A stretch of 43,702 bases of DNA from an uncultured Anaeroplasma sp. (GCA_945919465.1 CAMEJG010000014.1:1-43702), one strand, 5' to 3'. Shown: positions 31,001-39,160, numbered from the stretch's first letter. Made by a program: numbers and translations. The notes: generated by a model not told the origin, from the letters alone.

Positions 31001-33571
31001 TTAAAAATTATTATTATAATATTCCTTACTACCAAAGGCATTAAGTTCTAATGCCTTTTGTGCATAATATTTAGCTTCATCCTTATTAACACTAGTACCT
31101 AATCCAGCTAAATAGCATTGGCTTAGCTTTAATACAGCAAGAGGGAAATTTTGATATGCAGCATATTCAAAATATTCAAAGGCCTTAGTAGGATTATAAT
31201 CAGAATTATCAGAATTAGAATAATATAAACCTAATTCATATTGTGCTACATCTAAACCCTTATCAGCTGCTTCCTCAAAATATTTATTAGCTTCTTTAAC
31301 TGATTTTGCTACTCCTTTACCTGTTTGATAACATAAACCAATCATATAAATAGCATATGGAGAATCTTCCTTCATTCCCTTTTTATACCATTTTAAGGCT
31401 TCCTTTGGATTTTCTTTTGTACCAGTACCATAGAAATAAGCATCACCTACTTGAAGAATTGAATCAACATTATTTAAATTAGCACCATTAAGATAATATT
31501 TTAATGCCTCTTCAAGATCAATATTTACACCATAACCAAATTGATAACACTTACCCAAGTTATAATAAGCTTCACTAGAACCTAAAGAAATGGCCTTTTC
31601 ATAATATGAAATTGCAGTAGCATAATCTTTTTCTACACCTTGATTATGAAAATAACAATTACCTAATTCATTTAATGCCTTAGGATAATTCAAAGAAGCA
31701 CATTTTTTTAACATTTCAATAGCTTTTTCACTATTTGCATTAACTCCAACACCATTTTGATAACAACGATAAACATCAAACATTGCCTCTAAATGATTTT
31801 GACTTTGAGCTTTATTATACCATTCAAATGCTAAAGCATCATTCTTTAGAACACCATATCCATAGTAATAATGCTCACCCATTTCAAATTGAGCATTACT
31901 ATTTCCCTCATTCGCTGCCTTTTGATACCATTTTAAAGCCTCATCATAAGAGAAATCAACTCCAAGACCATTATCGTATAATACGCCAATGCAATACATA
32001 CCCTCACTAGATCCTAGATTGGCAGCCTTTTTGAATTGCTGAAGTGCCTTTTTATAATCTTGTTTTTCTCCTTTACCCTCTTTATAACAATAACCTAAAT
32101 TAACATATCCAGAAAGCTCACCTAGGTTTTGAGCATCCTTAAATAATTTAATAGCCATTTTATAATCCTTAGCTACAAATTTACCATCATAATACATTGT
32201 ACCTAAATCATTAATAGCACTTGCATGATTATTCTTTGCTAATTCCTCTAAATAATTATAAGCGAGCTCATAATTATAATCCATTCCATATCCATTTAAT
32301 AAAATAACCGCCAAATTATATTTTGCTTGTTCATTTTTATCCTTAAGAGTATTATAAATATCATATGCCTTCTTATAATCTCTAAAATTATCACTATAAT
32401 AATAACAATTACCTAATCTCAATAATGAATCCTCATCACCTAAATCAGCAGCTTCCTTATAATATTTAATTGCTAATTCATCATTTTTATTAGTTCCTAA
32501 GCCATAGTAATAACAATCAGCTAAAACAGACAATGCATCATTAACACCATTATTTACTGCAAATAAATAAGCTTCAAAGGCTTTAGCTTCATCTTTTTCG
32601 ACTCCTAAGCCCTCAGAATATAAATAACCTAAATAATATGAAGCAAATGGGTAATTATAAATACTATCAAATAAATGGAAAGCCTCTTCATATATAGCTT
32701 CACTATATTTTTCCACTCCTGCATTAAATATAGTCTTAACCTGAGGGGTCTCCTCTAAAGGTAAAATAACTGTTTTTTCTTCAACTTGAGAATTATTTAT
32801 AACTTCTTGAGTTTCTAAAGTCTCTTCTTGAGCTTCATTAGATTCAGATTCTATTTCACTACTATTAGCATCTACAGTTGTTTCTTCTTGAGTTTCATTT
32901 GATTCACATTCTATTTCACTACTATTAGCATCTAAAGTTGGTTCTTCTTGAGTTTCATTAGACTCACATTCTATTTCACTATTATTGGCATCTACAGTTG
33001 GTTCTTCTTGAGTTTCATTAGACTCACATTCTATTTCATTAATATTAGCATCTACAATTGATTCTTCTTGAGTTTCATTAGAATTAGCATCTATTTCATT
33101 ATTAGTTGTATCATCTTCTTTAATATCTAAAGCTGCATTATTATTTTCTTCATATCCTAATAAAGCTAATAAAGACAATTCATTATTAACAGCATTAATA
33201 CTAGATAGAGATTCCTTAAAATCATCAGCTTTTATTATAATATCATCACTTAAAGAATCATCATCATAAACACTATCAAAGATATCATCAAGTTTCCCGT
33301 TATAATAGAAAAATATCTTTTTATTATATTTTTTATTTACCTCATAGAATTCATCTAATACCTCATAAAAATAAAAATCAGATAAGGATAATTTAGATAA
33401 TACAAAAATCTGGGCATCACTTCTAATAAGAGATGCTCTTGCAGATATTTTAGAACTACTAGCTAATAAGCTTGTACGCAAATTAAAGCCTTTATTAGAT
33501 AATGCTTCAAAAACATCATTAAATGCATTTAAATCCTCATTATTAATAATAAAATTAACATTGCTAATCAT
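31001..33571 (-). CDS. Sel1-repeat protein with TIR-like N-terminus
   Basis: Three parts. Residues 1-130 resemble a diverged TIR domain: SLIRSDAQIFVLSKLSLSDF then YFYEVLDEFYEVNKKYNKK (47-85), with Glu70 where TIR enzymes keep the catalytic Glu, although the usual N-terminal FISYS motif is not clear. Residues 155-255 are a low-complexity acidic linker of 20-residue repeats (ESNETQEEPTVDAN). Residues 280-850 are about 15 Sel1-type helical repeats, for example LGYLYSEGLGVEKDEAKAFE and GDAYFYGTGTKENPKEALKWYKK. Sel1 arrays are protein-binding scaffolds. There is no signal peptide, so it is cytoplasmic. Together this suggests a sensor or scaffold linked to a TIR output, by analogy with other repeat-TIR proteins. 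GGGAGG precedes the start and the Nudix gene lies 28 bases upstream. Confidence 0.75.
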   Translation of the reverse strand: MISNVNFIINNEDLNAFNDVFEALSNKGFNLRTSLLASSSKISARASLIRSDAQIFVLSKLSLSDFYFYEVLDEFYEVNKKYNKKIFFYYNGKLDDIFDSVYDDDSLSDDIIIKADDFKESLSSINAVNNELSLLALLGYEENNNAALDIKEDDTTNNEIDANSNETQEESIVDANINEIECESNETQEEPTVDANNSEIECESNETQEEPTLDANSSEIECESNETQEETTVDANSSEIESESNEAQEETLETQEVINNSQVEEKTVILPLEETPQVKTIFNAGVEKYSEAIYEEAFHLFDSIYNYPFASYYLGYLYSEGLGVEKDEAKAFEAYLFAVNNGVNDALSVLADCYYYGLGTNKNDELAIKYYKEAADLGDEDSLLRLGNCYYYSDNFRDYKKAYDIYNTLKDKNEQAKYNLAVILLNGYGMDYNYELAYNYLEELAKNNHASAINDLGTMYYDGKFVAKDYKMAIKLFKDAQNLGELSGYVNLGYCYKEGKGEKQDYKKALQQFKKAANLGSSEGMYCIGVLYDNGLGVDFSYDEALKWYQKAANEGNSNAQFEMGEHYYYGYGVLKNDALAFEWYNKAQSQNHLEAMFDVYRCYQNGVGVNANSEKAIEMLKKCASLNYPKALNELGNCYFHNQGVEKDYATAISYYEKAISLGSSEAYYNLGKCYQFGYGVNIDLEEALKYYLNGANLNNVDSILQVGDAYFYGTGTKENPKEALKWYKKGMKEDSPYAIYMIGLCYQTGKGVAKSVKEANKYFEEAADKGLDVAQYELGLYYSNSDNSDYNPTKAFEYFEYAAYQNFPLAVLKLSQCYLAGLGTSVNKDEAKYYAQKALELNAFGSKEYYNNNF
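32821..33100 (-). repeat. 60-bp in-frame tandem repeat, about 4.6 copies
   Basis: Four full 60-base units plus a decayed fifth encode a 20-residue acidic repeat in the linker of the Sel1 protein. Units differ by a few substitutions each, so the array is neither newly duplicated nor ancient. Copy number could vary between strains by slippage or unequal recombination without breaking the frame. Confidence 0.9.
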
Positions 33572-33599
33572 AAAAATACCTCCCGAATAAAGAAATAAT

Positions 33600-34130
33600 T
33601 TATTTTTTCATTAAATAATATGATAGTGCACAAATAGTTTTTGCATCCTTAATTTCACCATTAAGAATCATGTTTTTCACATCATCAAGCTTATAAAATT
33701 TTGATTCAATAACCTCATCCTCATCAAAATGAGTATGACTCTTTTTACAATTTCTAGCTAAATACAAATAAATAATTTCAGAAGAATACCCACAAGTAGG
33801 ATATATAGCTCCTAAAAAATCTAAACTTTCCGCTTTATTTCCAGTTTCTTCTTCTAATTCTCTTTTAGCTGCTAAAAGTGGATCTTCATTCTTTTCAAGC
33901 TTACCAGCTGGAATCTCATACATCACTTCATCATATGCATAACGAAATTGTTTTACTAATAATATCTCTTCATTTTCATTAATACATAATACTGCTGCTC
34001 CACCGTTATGTCTCACGATTTCTCGAAATGATTCATTACCATTAGGGCATAATACTTTATCCTTAACAAGCTTAACTACATGGCCTTCAAAGATTGTCTC
34101 TCCAGATAATCTCTTCTCTATCATCTTCAT
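33600..34130 (-). CDS. Nudix hydrolase, ADP-ribose pyrophosphatase type
   Basis: Hydrolyses a nucleoside diphosphate linked to another moiety, most likely ADP-ribose. The Nudix box is intact near residues 75-97: GKLEKNEDPLLAAKRELEEE with TG following. The phrase GAIYPTCGYSSEIIYLYLA after it is typical of the ADP-ribose pyrophosphatase group, whose signature residue lies some 15-16 places past the box. The start is the ATG at 34130 with AGGAGTGAT upstream; the longer frame adds ten unlikely residues. Length 176 aa. It lies upstream of a TIR-like/Sel1 gene; TIR enzymes release ADP-ribose species from NAD+, so a link is conceivable but unproven. Confidence 0.9.
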   Translation of the reverse strand: MKMIEKRLSGETIFEGHVVKLVKDKVLCPNGNESFREIVRHNGGAAVLCINENEEILLVKQFRYAYDEVMYEIPAGKLEKNEDPLLAAKRELEEETGNKAESLDFLGAIYPTCGYSSEIIYLYLARNCKKSHTHFDEDEVIESKFYKLDDVKNMILNGEIKDAKTICALSYYLMKK

Positions 34131-34194
34131 AAAAATCACTCCTTTTGATAATTTTATCATATTTTGAAAGAATTGGTATAAAAATAATGAATTA

Positions 34195-34240
34195 TTATAA
34201 AAAAAATGATATTACTACAAAAAATTTGTAATAATATCAT
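34195..34240 (-). terminator. Intrinsic terminator of the merR-type gene
   Basis: ATGATATTA...TAATATCAT arms (34206-34214 with 34232-34240) extend inward over TACAAA/TTTGTA, with a T-rich tail on the minus strand. It lies 13 bases past the stop codon. Confidence 0.75.
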
Positions 34241-34252
34241 AAAAAATAAATA

Positions 34253-35044
34253 TTATTTTATAGAAAATTGAATTTCAGTTAAATAATCATTTTCATTTTC
34301 TTTATTCCAACATCCATCAATATAACATTCTCTAGCACTATCAACAATCTCAAAATGATTATCTTCAATATATTTAAGAAGCTTTAAATATGATTCTCTT
34401 AAATTACTATAGCTTCCATGATGCATAATAGATAATACTCTTTTACTTTCAAGCTTCATAAAATTAATTCCATCACCTTCAATACCTAAGGAATTTACAG
34501 CCTCTTGATAACGAATTTTAATATCTTTTTCTTTATATTCATTATCTAAATAGCTAATAAAACAGTATCCATCATTATGACATGTAAGATTAGGATTTAA
34601 TTTTTTACATAATGACCCTGTTTCTAATACAAAATCAGTAATTTTTGAAAAATCTTCAATAACACCATCCCTATAATAGGTAAAATAATCCGGTATAACC
34701 TTTAAAATAATTTCACTACTCATATTAATATCCTCCAATAATAAATCTATTTTTGAAAGTGTCTTTGTATAGTTTATTATTTGAGCTTCAATAATATTTC
34801 TATGATTATTTAATATTTCTTTAATATCATTACCATCAATAACTTTTTTAATATCCTTAATGGGTAGGCCTAAATCCCTTAATGATACTATATATTTAAG
34901 TTCCATCAGCTTATTAATATCATAGTAACGATAATTAGTATTAGGATCTATTATAGTAGGAATTAACAATCCCTCTTCCTCATAATACCTAATAGCTTTT
35001 ATTGTAACCTTAGAAAGACTTGAAAGCTCTCCTATTTTATACAT
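34253..35044 (-). CDS. MerR-family regulator with GyrI-like effector domain
   Basis: Transcription factor with an N-terminal winged-helix MerR domain (YKIGELSSLSKVTIKAIRYY then EEGLLIP, residues 1-28, and YYDINKLMELKYIVSLRDLG). A dimerisation helix follows, then a C-terminal GyrI/AraC-E-bind-like domain that usually senses lipophilic cations or other small molecules (BmrR type). The LESKRVLSIMHHGSYSNLRE segment near 190 is typical of that fold. The length, 263 aa, fits. It has a MerR-type promoter with a 19-base spacer directly upstream, so it should control itself, and possibly the divergent metallo-beta-lactamase lipoprotein gene. GGAGGTGG precedes the ATG. Confidence 0.92.
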   Translation of the reverse strand: MYKIGELSSLSKVTIKAIRYYEEEGLLIPTIIDPNTNYRYYDINKLMELKYIVSLRDLGLPIKDIKKVIDGNDIKEILNNHRNIIEAQIINYTKTLSKIDLLLEDINMSSEIILKVIPDYFTYYRDGVIEDFSKITDFVLETGSLCKKLNPNLTCHNDGYCFISYLDNEYKEKDIKIRYQEAVNSLGIEGDGINFMKLESKRVLSIMHHGSYSNLRESYLKLLKYIEDNHFEIVDSARECYIDGCWNKENENDYLTEIQFSIK

Positions 35045-35063
35045 ATTGCCACCTCCAGCTATA

Positions 35064-35094
35064 TTTATACAATCTCCCCTAAGTGGAGAGTCAA
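35064..35094 (-). promoter_or_regulatory. MerR-type promoter/operator with 19-bp spacer
   Basis: On the minus strand TTGACT (35089-35094) and TATAAA (35064-35069) are separated by 19 bases. The spacer contains the imperfect palindrome CTCCACTTAGGGGAG. MerR-family activators bind exactly such dyads in over-long spacers and untwist the DNA on induction. This is a strong sign of autoregulation. Confidence 0.85.
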
Positions 35095-35163
35095 GAGAAT
35101 TTAAAAATATTTTATATTATTTTTTTTATTAATGTAAAGTCTTTTATTATATTTTATTTCTAG

Positions 35164-35169
35164 TATAAT
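35164..35169 (+). promoter_or_regulatory. Probable -10 box of the lipoprotein gene
   Basis: TATAAT 18 bases upstream of the ATG; the -35 region (CTTTTA at 17 bases) is poor, so the promoter may be weak or activator-dependent. The GGGTGAT ribosome binding site follows it. Confidence 0.4.
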
Positions 35170-35187
35170 CATTATGGGTGATTAAAT

Positions 35188-36474
35188 ATGAAAAAAATGA
35201 AATTATTATTAAGTATTATTCTAGTAGGTATAATATTATTTACTACTACCTCATGTGATTTAATAAATAAATATTTGCCATTTCTTAATACTTCTACTTC
35301 AACCACACATAATCATACATCACCTTCAATAAACAAAAATGAAGGAGTAGTCTATGATGATTTCCAAATTCATTTTATGACGCTTGGAAATGATAAAGCT
35401 GGAGATTCAATCTATATTAAAGCTGGAAATACTGATATTATTATTGATGCTGGAAGTAGACAACAATCTACTATAACAACAAAGGAATATATGAATCAAT
35501 ATATAAATGATAATAAAATAGAATATGTCATTCTAACTCATAAAGATAAAGATCATATAGAAGGGTTTACTGATACAGCAAATAATAAAGGTATTTTAAG
35601 TAGCTATAAAATAGATACAATCATAGAAAATAGATATACAACTAAAACTACAGCAACCTACAAAAAATATCTTACATTAAGGGATAGCTTAGTAGAGAGT
35701 GGTACTAAGCTTAATTATGCAGATGATTGTTATAATAATACTAATGATGCAAAAAGAGATTATCAATTATCTGATAAGGTTACAATGTCTATAATATATA
35801 ATTATTATTATTTCAATACCTCATCAGATGAAAATAATTATTCAGTTTGTACAATGTTTACTTATAATGATAATAATGAAGAACATCACTTCTTCTTTAC
35901 TGGAGATTTAGAAAAAGAGGGTGAAGAAAAAATGGCTTTGTATTATGATAGCTCAACAGAAGAAAAAACTCTTCCAGAGGTAGATTTATTTAAAGCTGGT
36001 CATCATGGTTCTAAAACCTCATCAAATGATTGCCTATTATCAATAATTAAACCTAAAATGTGTGTTATCACCTGCTGTTGTGGTACTAATGAGTATACTG
36101 CAATAACAGATAATCAATTCCCAACCCAAGATTTCATATCAAGAATATCAAAATATACTGATAATGTTTACGCAACAACAGTATGTGAATCCTTCACTAT
36201 TAAAACGGCTTTACAAGCAGTTGATAGTAATGGAGAGGCTAAGGTTGATAAAAATGGAAAACCTGTATCCGATACATCAGGCATAGAAGTAGGCGGAAAT
36301 TATATTGATTCAAATGGCTATAAGGACTTAAATGGAAATATTATTGTATCCTGTTCAAGTAGTGGTATTGGACTTGCTGCTAGTAATAACCTTATAAAGC
36401 TTAAGGATTCAGAATGGTTCAATCAAATAATAACAATCGATGGAAAGGAAAGACCAATGAGAATATGGAACTAA
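35188..36474 (+). CDS. ComEC-like metallo-beta-lactamase lipoprotein
   Basis: Extracytoplasmic hydrolase of the metallo-beta-lactamase superfamily, of the type found in ComEC C-terminal domains. A signal peptide (LLLSIILVGIILF) ends in a lipobox-like TTSC with C23, so it is probably lipid-anchored. The T at -3 is non-standard. The metal motif is THKDKDHIEG (117-126), the HxDxDH form of ComEC relatives. The other ligands lie in FFFTGDLEKEGE and KAGHHGSKTSS. These proteins are suggested to degrade nucleic acid outside the cell or to process cell-wall material; the substrate is unknown. At 428 aa it is longer than many relatives, with a hydrophilic C-terminal extension. Its end overlaps the next gene by 10 bases. 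Confidence 0.85.
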   Translation: MKKMKLLLSIILVGIILFTTTSCDLINKYLPFLNTSTSTTHNHTSPSINKNEGVVYDDFQIHFMTLGNDKAGDSIYIKAGNTDIIIDAGSRQQSTITTKEYMNQYINDNKIEYVILTHKDKDHIEGFTDTANNKGILSSYKIDTIIENRYTTKTTATYKKYLTLRDSLVESGTKLNYADDCYNNTNDAKRDYQLSDKVTMSIIYNYYYFNTSSDENNYSVCTMFTYNDNNEEHHFFFTGDLEKEGEEKMALYYDSSTEEKTLPEVDLFKAGHHGSKTSSNDCLLSIIKPKMCVITCCCGTNEYTAITDNQFPTQDFISRISKYTDNVYATTVCESFTIKTALQAVDSNGEAKVDKNGKPVSDTSGIEVGGNYIDSNGYKDLNGNIIVSCSSSGIGLAASNNLIKLKDSEWFNQIITIDGKERPMRIWN

Positions 36475-36878
36475 TTATTAAAATATTAGATGAGAACAAA
36501 AATGTATTATTAAGTGAGGTATTTGAGGGTAGAGCTTTTTATGAGGCTCCATTTGTATTTTTAGCTAATGAATTAGGCTTATATGAAATACCAAAGGATG
36601 CCCTTCTTTCAAGCTTAGAATCACTAGAAAAAAGATTAAATTTAGTATTAAATAATGATATTAAAAATGAATTATTAGAATCTGAGGATTTATCTGATAA
36701 TGATAAAGAATTATTAAATTTAATAAATAATAAAAATCTTCAATTAATCCATCCTAAATATTTCTATAATCTTATAAAAAATATTGAGTATGGTAATTTT
36801 GAAGATATAAGAAATTTTATTGAAGATAATAAGAATATTTATAATAATTCATATAGAATTTCAATTGAATGTAAATAA
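36465..36878 (+). CDS. Hypothetical protein, 137 aa
   Basis: Unrecognised soluble protein. I place the start at the ATG at 36465, which overlaps the lipoprotein gene by 10 bases; the longest frame adds 17 residues copied from another frame of that gene and looks spurious. The first 35 residues are strand-like (ELIIKILDENKNVLLSEVFE), the rest is helical and acidic. A Tyr/Asn-rich C-terminus follows. There is no signal peptide. It is co-transcribed with the lipoprotein and ends before a strong terminator, so it may assist it, but nothing more can be said. Confidence 0.65.
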   Translation: MELIIKILDENKNVLLSEVFEGRAFYEAPFVFLANELGLYEIPKDALLSSLESLEKRLNLVLNNDIKNELLESEDLSDNDKELLNLINNKNLQLIHPKYFYNLIKNIEYGNFEDIRNFIEDNKNIYNNSYRISIECK

Positions 36879-36887
36879 TAATATTAT

Positions 36888-36918
36888 ATCCTTATCACAT
36901 ATTGTGGTAAGGATTTTT
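36888..36918 (+). terminator. Intrinsic terminator of the lipoprotein operon
   Basis: ATCCTTATCAC (36888-36898) pairs with GTGGTAAGGAT (36904-36914) with one G-T pair and is followed by TTTTT. Confidence 0.85.
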
Positions 36919-36938
36919 AATATTATATAAATAATAAA

Positions 36939-36976
36939 ATCGACCATTATTACAATATAATGCAATTTTGATCGAT
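36939..36976 (-). terminator. Weak terminator of the flavin reductase operon
   Basis: On the minus strand ATCGATC (36970-36976) pairs with GGTCGAT (36939-36945) over a long loop and is followed by TTTATTATT. The stem is short and the loop long, so efficiency is doubtful. Confidence 0.4.
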
Positions 36977-37018
36977 AATTAACAATGTTTGGATTAATAA
37001 ATTTATTTATATTTAATT

Positions 37019-37564
37019 TTATTGTCTTTTGAAGCCTTCCTTAAAAGCATACCCAATAATACTACCTAATGATAAATAAGTATGATTAATCGGATCATAT
37101 ACAATTGCGTTAAGCTTTGATGGATCTATTTCTCCATTACTTAATATACTCTCATCACAATTAACATTTAATATTTTAGCCTTTAAAACCTCATTAGAAT
37201 ATTCAATAGCCTCACATTCTAACGCTAAAGGTAATTCCTTTATTAAAGGAATATTATTTTCTGATTCAATAATAGTAAATCCAGATTTATTTATTTTTTC
37301 TTTATCATCCTTCAATGAAACTAATCCTACATAATCACAGCTAACAACAGTATCAGCTGTACCAATAGATACAGAAAAATAACGATTATTAATAATATTT
37401 TCAGTGGTTTGATGATTACTTAGAGCGATAGAAATCTGATTATAATCAGTTATTCCTCCCCAAGCAGCAGTCATAATATCAGGATTCTTATCCTTATCAT
37501 AGCTTGTAATAACAAGAACTGGCTGTGGATATAAATAATTATTTGCTTTAAATGTCTTTCTCAT
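37019..37564 (-). CDS. Flavin reductase-like (flavoredoxin) FMN-binding protein
   Basis: FMN-binding split-barrel protein of the flavin reductase-like family. The N-terminal PQPVLVITSYDKDKNPDIMT then AAWGGI segment (residues 14-40) binds flavin in this family, and ISIALSNHQTTENIINNRYF follows. The C-terminus has the usual HTYLSLGSIIGYAFKEGFK. Members transfer electrons between NAD(P)H or ferredoxin and small acceptors; the physiological partner is unknown. The length is 181 aa. AGGAGG precedes the ATG. It lies 9 bases after the metal permease gene, so it is transcribed from the Fur-family regulator's promoter and may belong to the same stress response. Confidence 0.9.
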   Translation of the reverse strand: MRKTFKANNYLYPQPVLVITSYDKDKNPDIMTAAWGGITDYNQISIALSNHQTTENIINNRYFSVSIGTADTVVSCDYVGLVSLKDDKEKINKSGFTIIESENNIPLIKELPLALECEAIEYSNEVLKAKILNVNCDESILSNGEIDPSKLNAIVYDPINHTYLSLGSIIGYAFKEGFKRQ

Positions 37565-37573
37565 ATTTTCCTC

Positions 37574-38443
37574 CTAAATTCCAAATAAACTCATTACTCC
37601 CATTACTATATATCCTGTAGCTAAAGAAGCAATAAATAAAATAATAAATATAATTAAAACATCCTTTATATGCTTTCTATTCTTTAATAAATATACAAAT
37701 CCCAACCCGGCATTCATACATAATCCAGAAACTAAAGCTCCAAAAGGAATACCATTGATTAAATACATTTCAGTAATTAATACTGAAGAAGCACAATTTG
37801 GTATTATACCTACTACTGTAGAGACAAATGGGGCTAAATAGCTATTTTGTGCTAAAAAACTAGATAATACCTCTTCTCCTCCAATTGCATAAATAATTAA
37901 TCCAAATATAATATTAACTACTAATACATAAATAAATATTTGTAATGCATGAAGAATTGGATGAACTAAATGCTTATATAATTTAGTATTAGCATAATTA
38001 ATTTTATGATGACAATCATCATATTCTTGTGATAATTCTATAATATCATTATCCTGCCTTTTTATTAATAAATCAACTATAAAGCCTAAAATAAAGCCTA
38101 AAATTAATTTAATCAATAATAATGGTATTACTGAAATAGCATGGTCAAAATCAGTAAGTAAAATAGGTAGAGCTTCATCAGAACAAGCAAAAAATACTGC
38201 AACAACACAGCCTAAGCTAATATGATTCTTTAAATACATATCTGATGCAATTACACTAGTGCCACATTGTGGAATTAAACCACATAAAGAACCAAAAAAC
38301 GGGCTCGCTTTTTTATGATTTTTAAGTAGGCTAGTAATATATTTTTCTACAAAGGAAAAAATTATGTATATTAATAAAGCTAATACAAATACCTTAACTG
38401 AATCAATTAAGGCATCAAGTAATACTTCAAGAATTTCTTCCAT
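37574..38443 (-). CDS. Putative heavy-metal/manganese permease (ArsP_2-like)
   Basis: Polytopic membrane protein, 289 aa, with about eight hydrophobic segments. It resembles the family annotated as putative 10-TM heavy-metal exporter or putative manganese transporter. The two halves are related: GLIPQCGTSVIASDMYLKN near residue 55 and GIIPNCASSVLITEMYLING near 210 are the same motif, with a conserved P-x-C. A cytoplasmic loop with a His/Cys/Asp-rich DDCHHKINY joins them and could bind metal. It overlaps the upstream Fur-family gene by 17 bases, a strong hint that metal regulates it. The metal and direction of transport are unknown. Confidence 0.8.
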   Translation of the reverse strand: MEEILEVLLDALIDSVKVFVLALLIYIIFSFVEKYITSLLKNHKKASPFFGSLCGLIPQCGTSVIASDMYLKNHISLGCVVAVFFACSDEALPILLTDFDHAISVIPLLLIKLILGFILGFIVDLLIKRQDNDIIELSQEYDDCHHKINYANTKLYKHLVHPILHALQIFIYVLVVNIIFGLIIYAIGGEEVLSSFLAQNSYLAPFVSTVVGIIPNCASSVLITEMYLINGIPFGALVSGLCMNAGLGFVYLLKNRKHIKDVLIIFIILFIASLATGYIVMGVMSLFGI

Positions 38444-38819
38444 CAGTCATACACTCCTTACATATTCCAAATATTGTAGTAGATAAATTATCTATTCTAA
38501 ATCCATGATTTTCATAAATATGCTCCATAAAACTATTTGCCTCACTACAGCTTAAATGAATAACATTACCACAGCTTTTACATTTCAAATGTAAATGACT
38601 ATTACAGCCATTTGAATATTGATATTCATAGGTTTCAGTAGTAGGATTATATACTCTTCTAATAGTGCTATTTTTCTCTAATGATTTTAATTGTCTATAG
38701 ATAGTAGTTTTATTCATTTTTTCCTTTAGCTCTTCTACTAATGCGACTGCTGAATAGGTCTTATCTTTATTATTTTCAAAAATATTAATTAATTCTAATT
38801 TATGATCTGTCTTATACAT
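38427..38819 (-). CDS. Fur-family metalloregulator
   Basis: Dimeric metal-sensing repressor, 130 aa. The winged helix occupies residues 1-75 (TYSAVALVEELKEKMNKTTI then YRQLKSLEK is the recognition region). The metal and structural sites follow: SHLHLKCKSCGNVIHL near residue 80 and GICKECM near the C-terminus, two CxxC pairs that bind structural zinc. A histidine sensing site can be inferred but not assigned. It could be Zur-, Fur- or Mur-like. It is the first gene of a three-gene unit (regulator, permease, flavin reductase-like). A perfect palindrome overlaps its -35 box. Confidence 0.92.
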   Translation of the reverse strand: MYKTDHKLELINIFENNKDKTYSAVALVEELKEKMNKTTIYRQLKSLEKNSTIRRVYNPTTETYEYQYSNGCNSHLHLKCKSCGNVIHLSCSEANSFMEHIYENHGFRIDNLSTTIFGICKECMTDGRNS

Positions 38820-38848
38820 AATAATTGATCCTTTCTAAAATCCATCCT

Positions 38849-38891
38849 ATTCTAGCATATATTTTATAAATTTGCAACTGAGTTGCAAATT
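38849..38891 (-). promoter_or_regulatory. Fur-family promoter and perfect palindromic operator
   Basis: AATTTGCAACT (38869-38879), one central base, AGTTGCAAATT (38881-38891): a perfect 11-bp inverted repeat. On the minus strand the inner TTGCAA (38872-38877) doubles as the -35 box, followed by 17 bases and an extended -10 (TGC then TAGAAT, 38849-38854). A bound dimer would block polymerase, so self-repression together with the permease is expected. Confidence 0.85.
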
Positions 38892-39079
38892 ATTTTTATA
38901 AAATTACCATAACGTGCATTTAAATAATAAAAAAAATATAAATATAATTTATCTTGCAATAAATACTTTATAAGCAAAATAACATACATTTAAAAACAAA
39001 GAAAATTCCATCTTCTCAACTGATAAATTTATAGACGAATTCCAGTAAATAATATAAGAAAACAAAAAATACCCAAGCA
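38892..39079. other. Non-coding gap, no gene seen
   Basis: About 190 bases between the Fur-type operator and the inverted repeat. It is AT-rich with no supportable reading frame or tRNA. Confidence 0.5.
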
Positions 39080-39153
39080 TAAAATGGTACTAGAAGTGCC
39101 TAGCTAATTTACATTTCACTGTCAAATCACTGTCTATTTCTAGTACCATTTTA
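39080..39153. repeat. Perfect 16-bp inverted repeat with internal direct repeats
   Basis: TAAAATGGTACTAGAA (39080-39095) is perfectly repeated inverted at 39138-39153, 42 bases apart. The middle holds two copies of TCACTGTC three bases apart (near 39116-39134). On the minus strand the far arm is followed by a T-rich stretch, so it may be a tcdA terminator; the arms and the internal repeats could also be a small mobile (MITE-like) element. Confidence 0.75.
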
Positions 39154-39160
39154 CATTTAT

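Noticed and set aside
32821-33100. CRISPR-like array
   Set aside because: The regular 60-bp period has no separate spacers and lies in frame within a coding gene; it is a tandem repeat.
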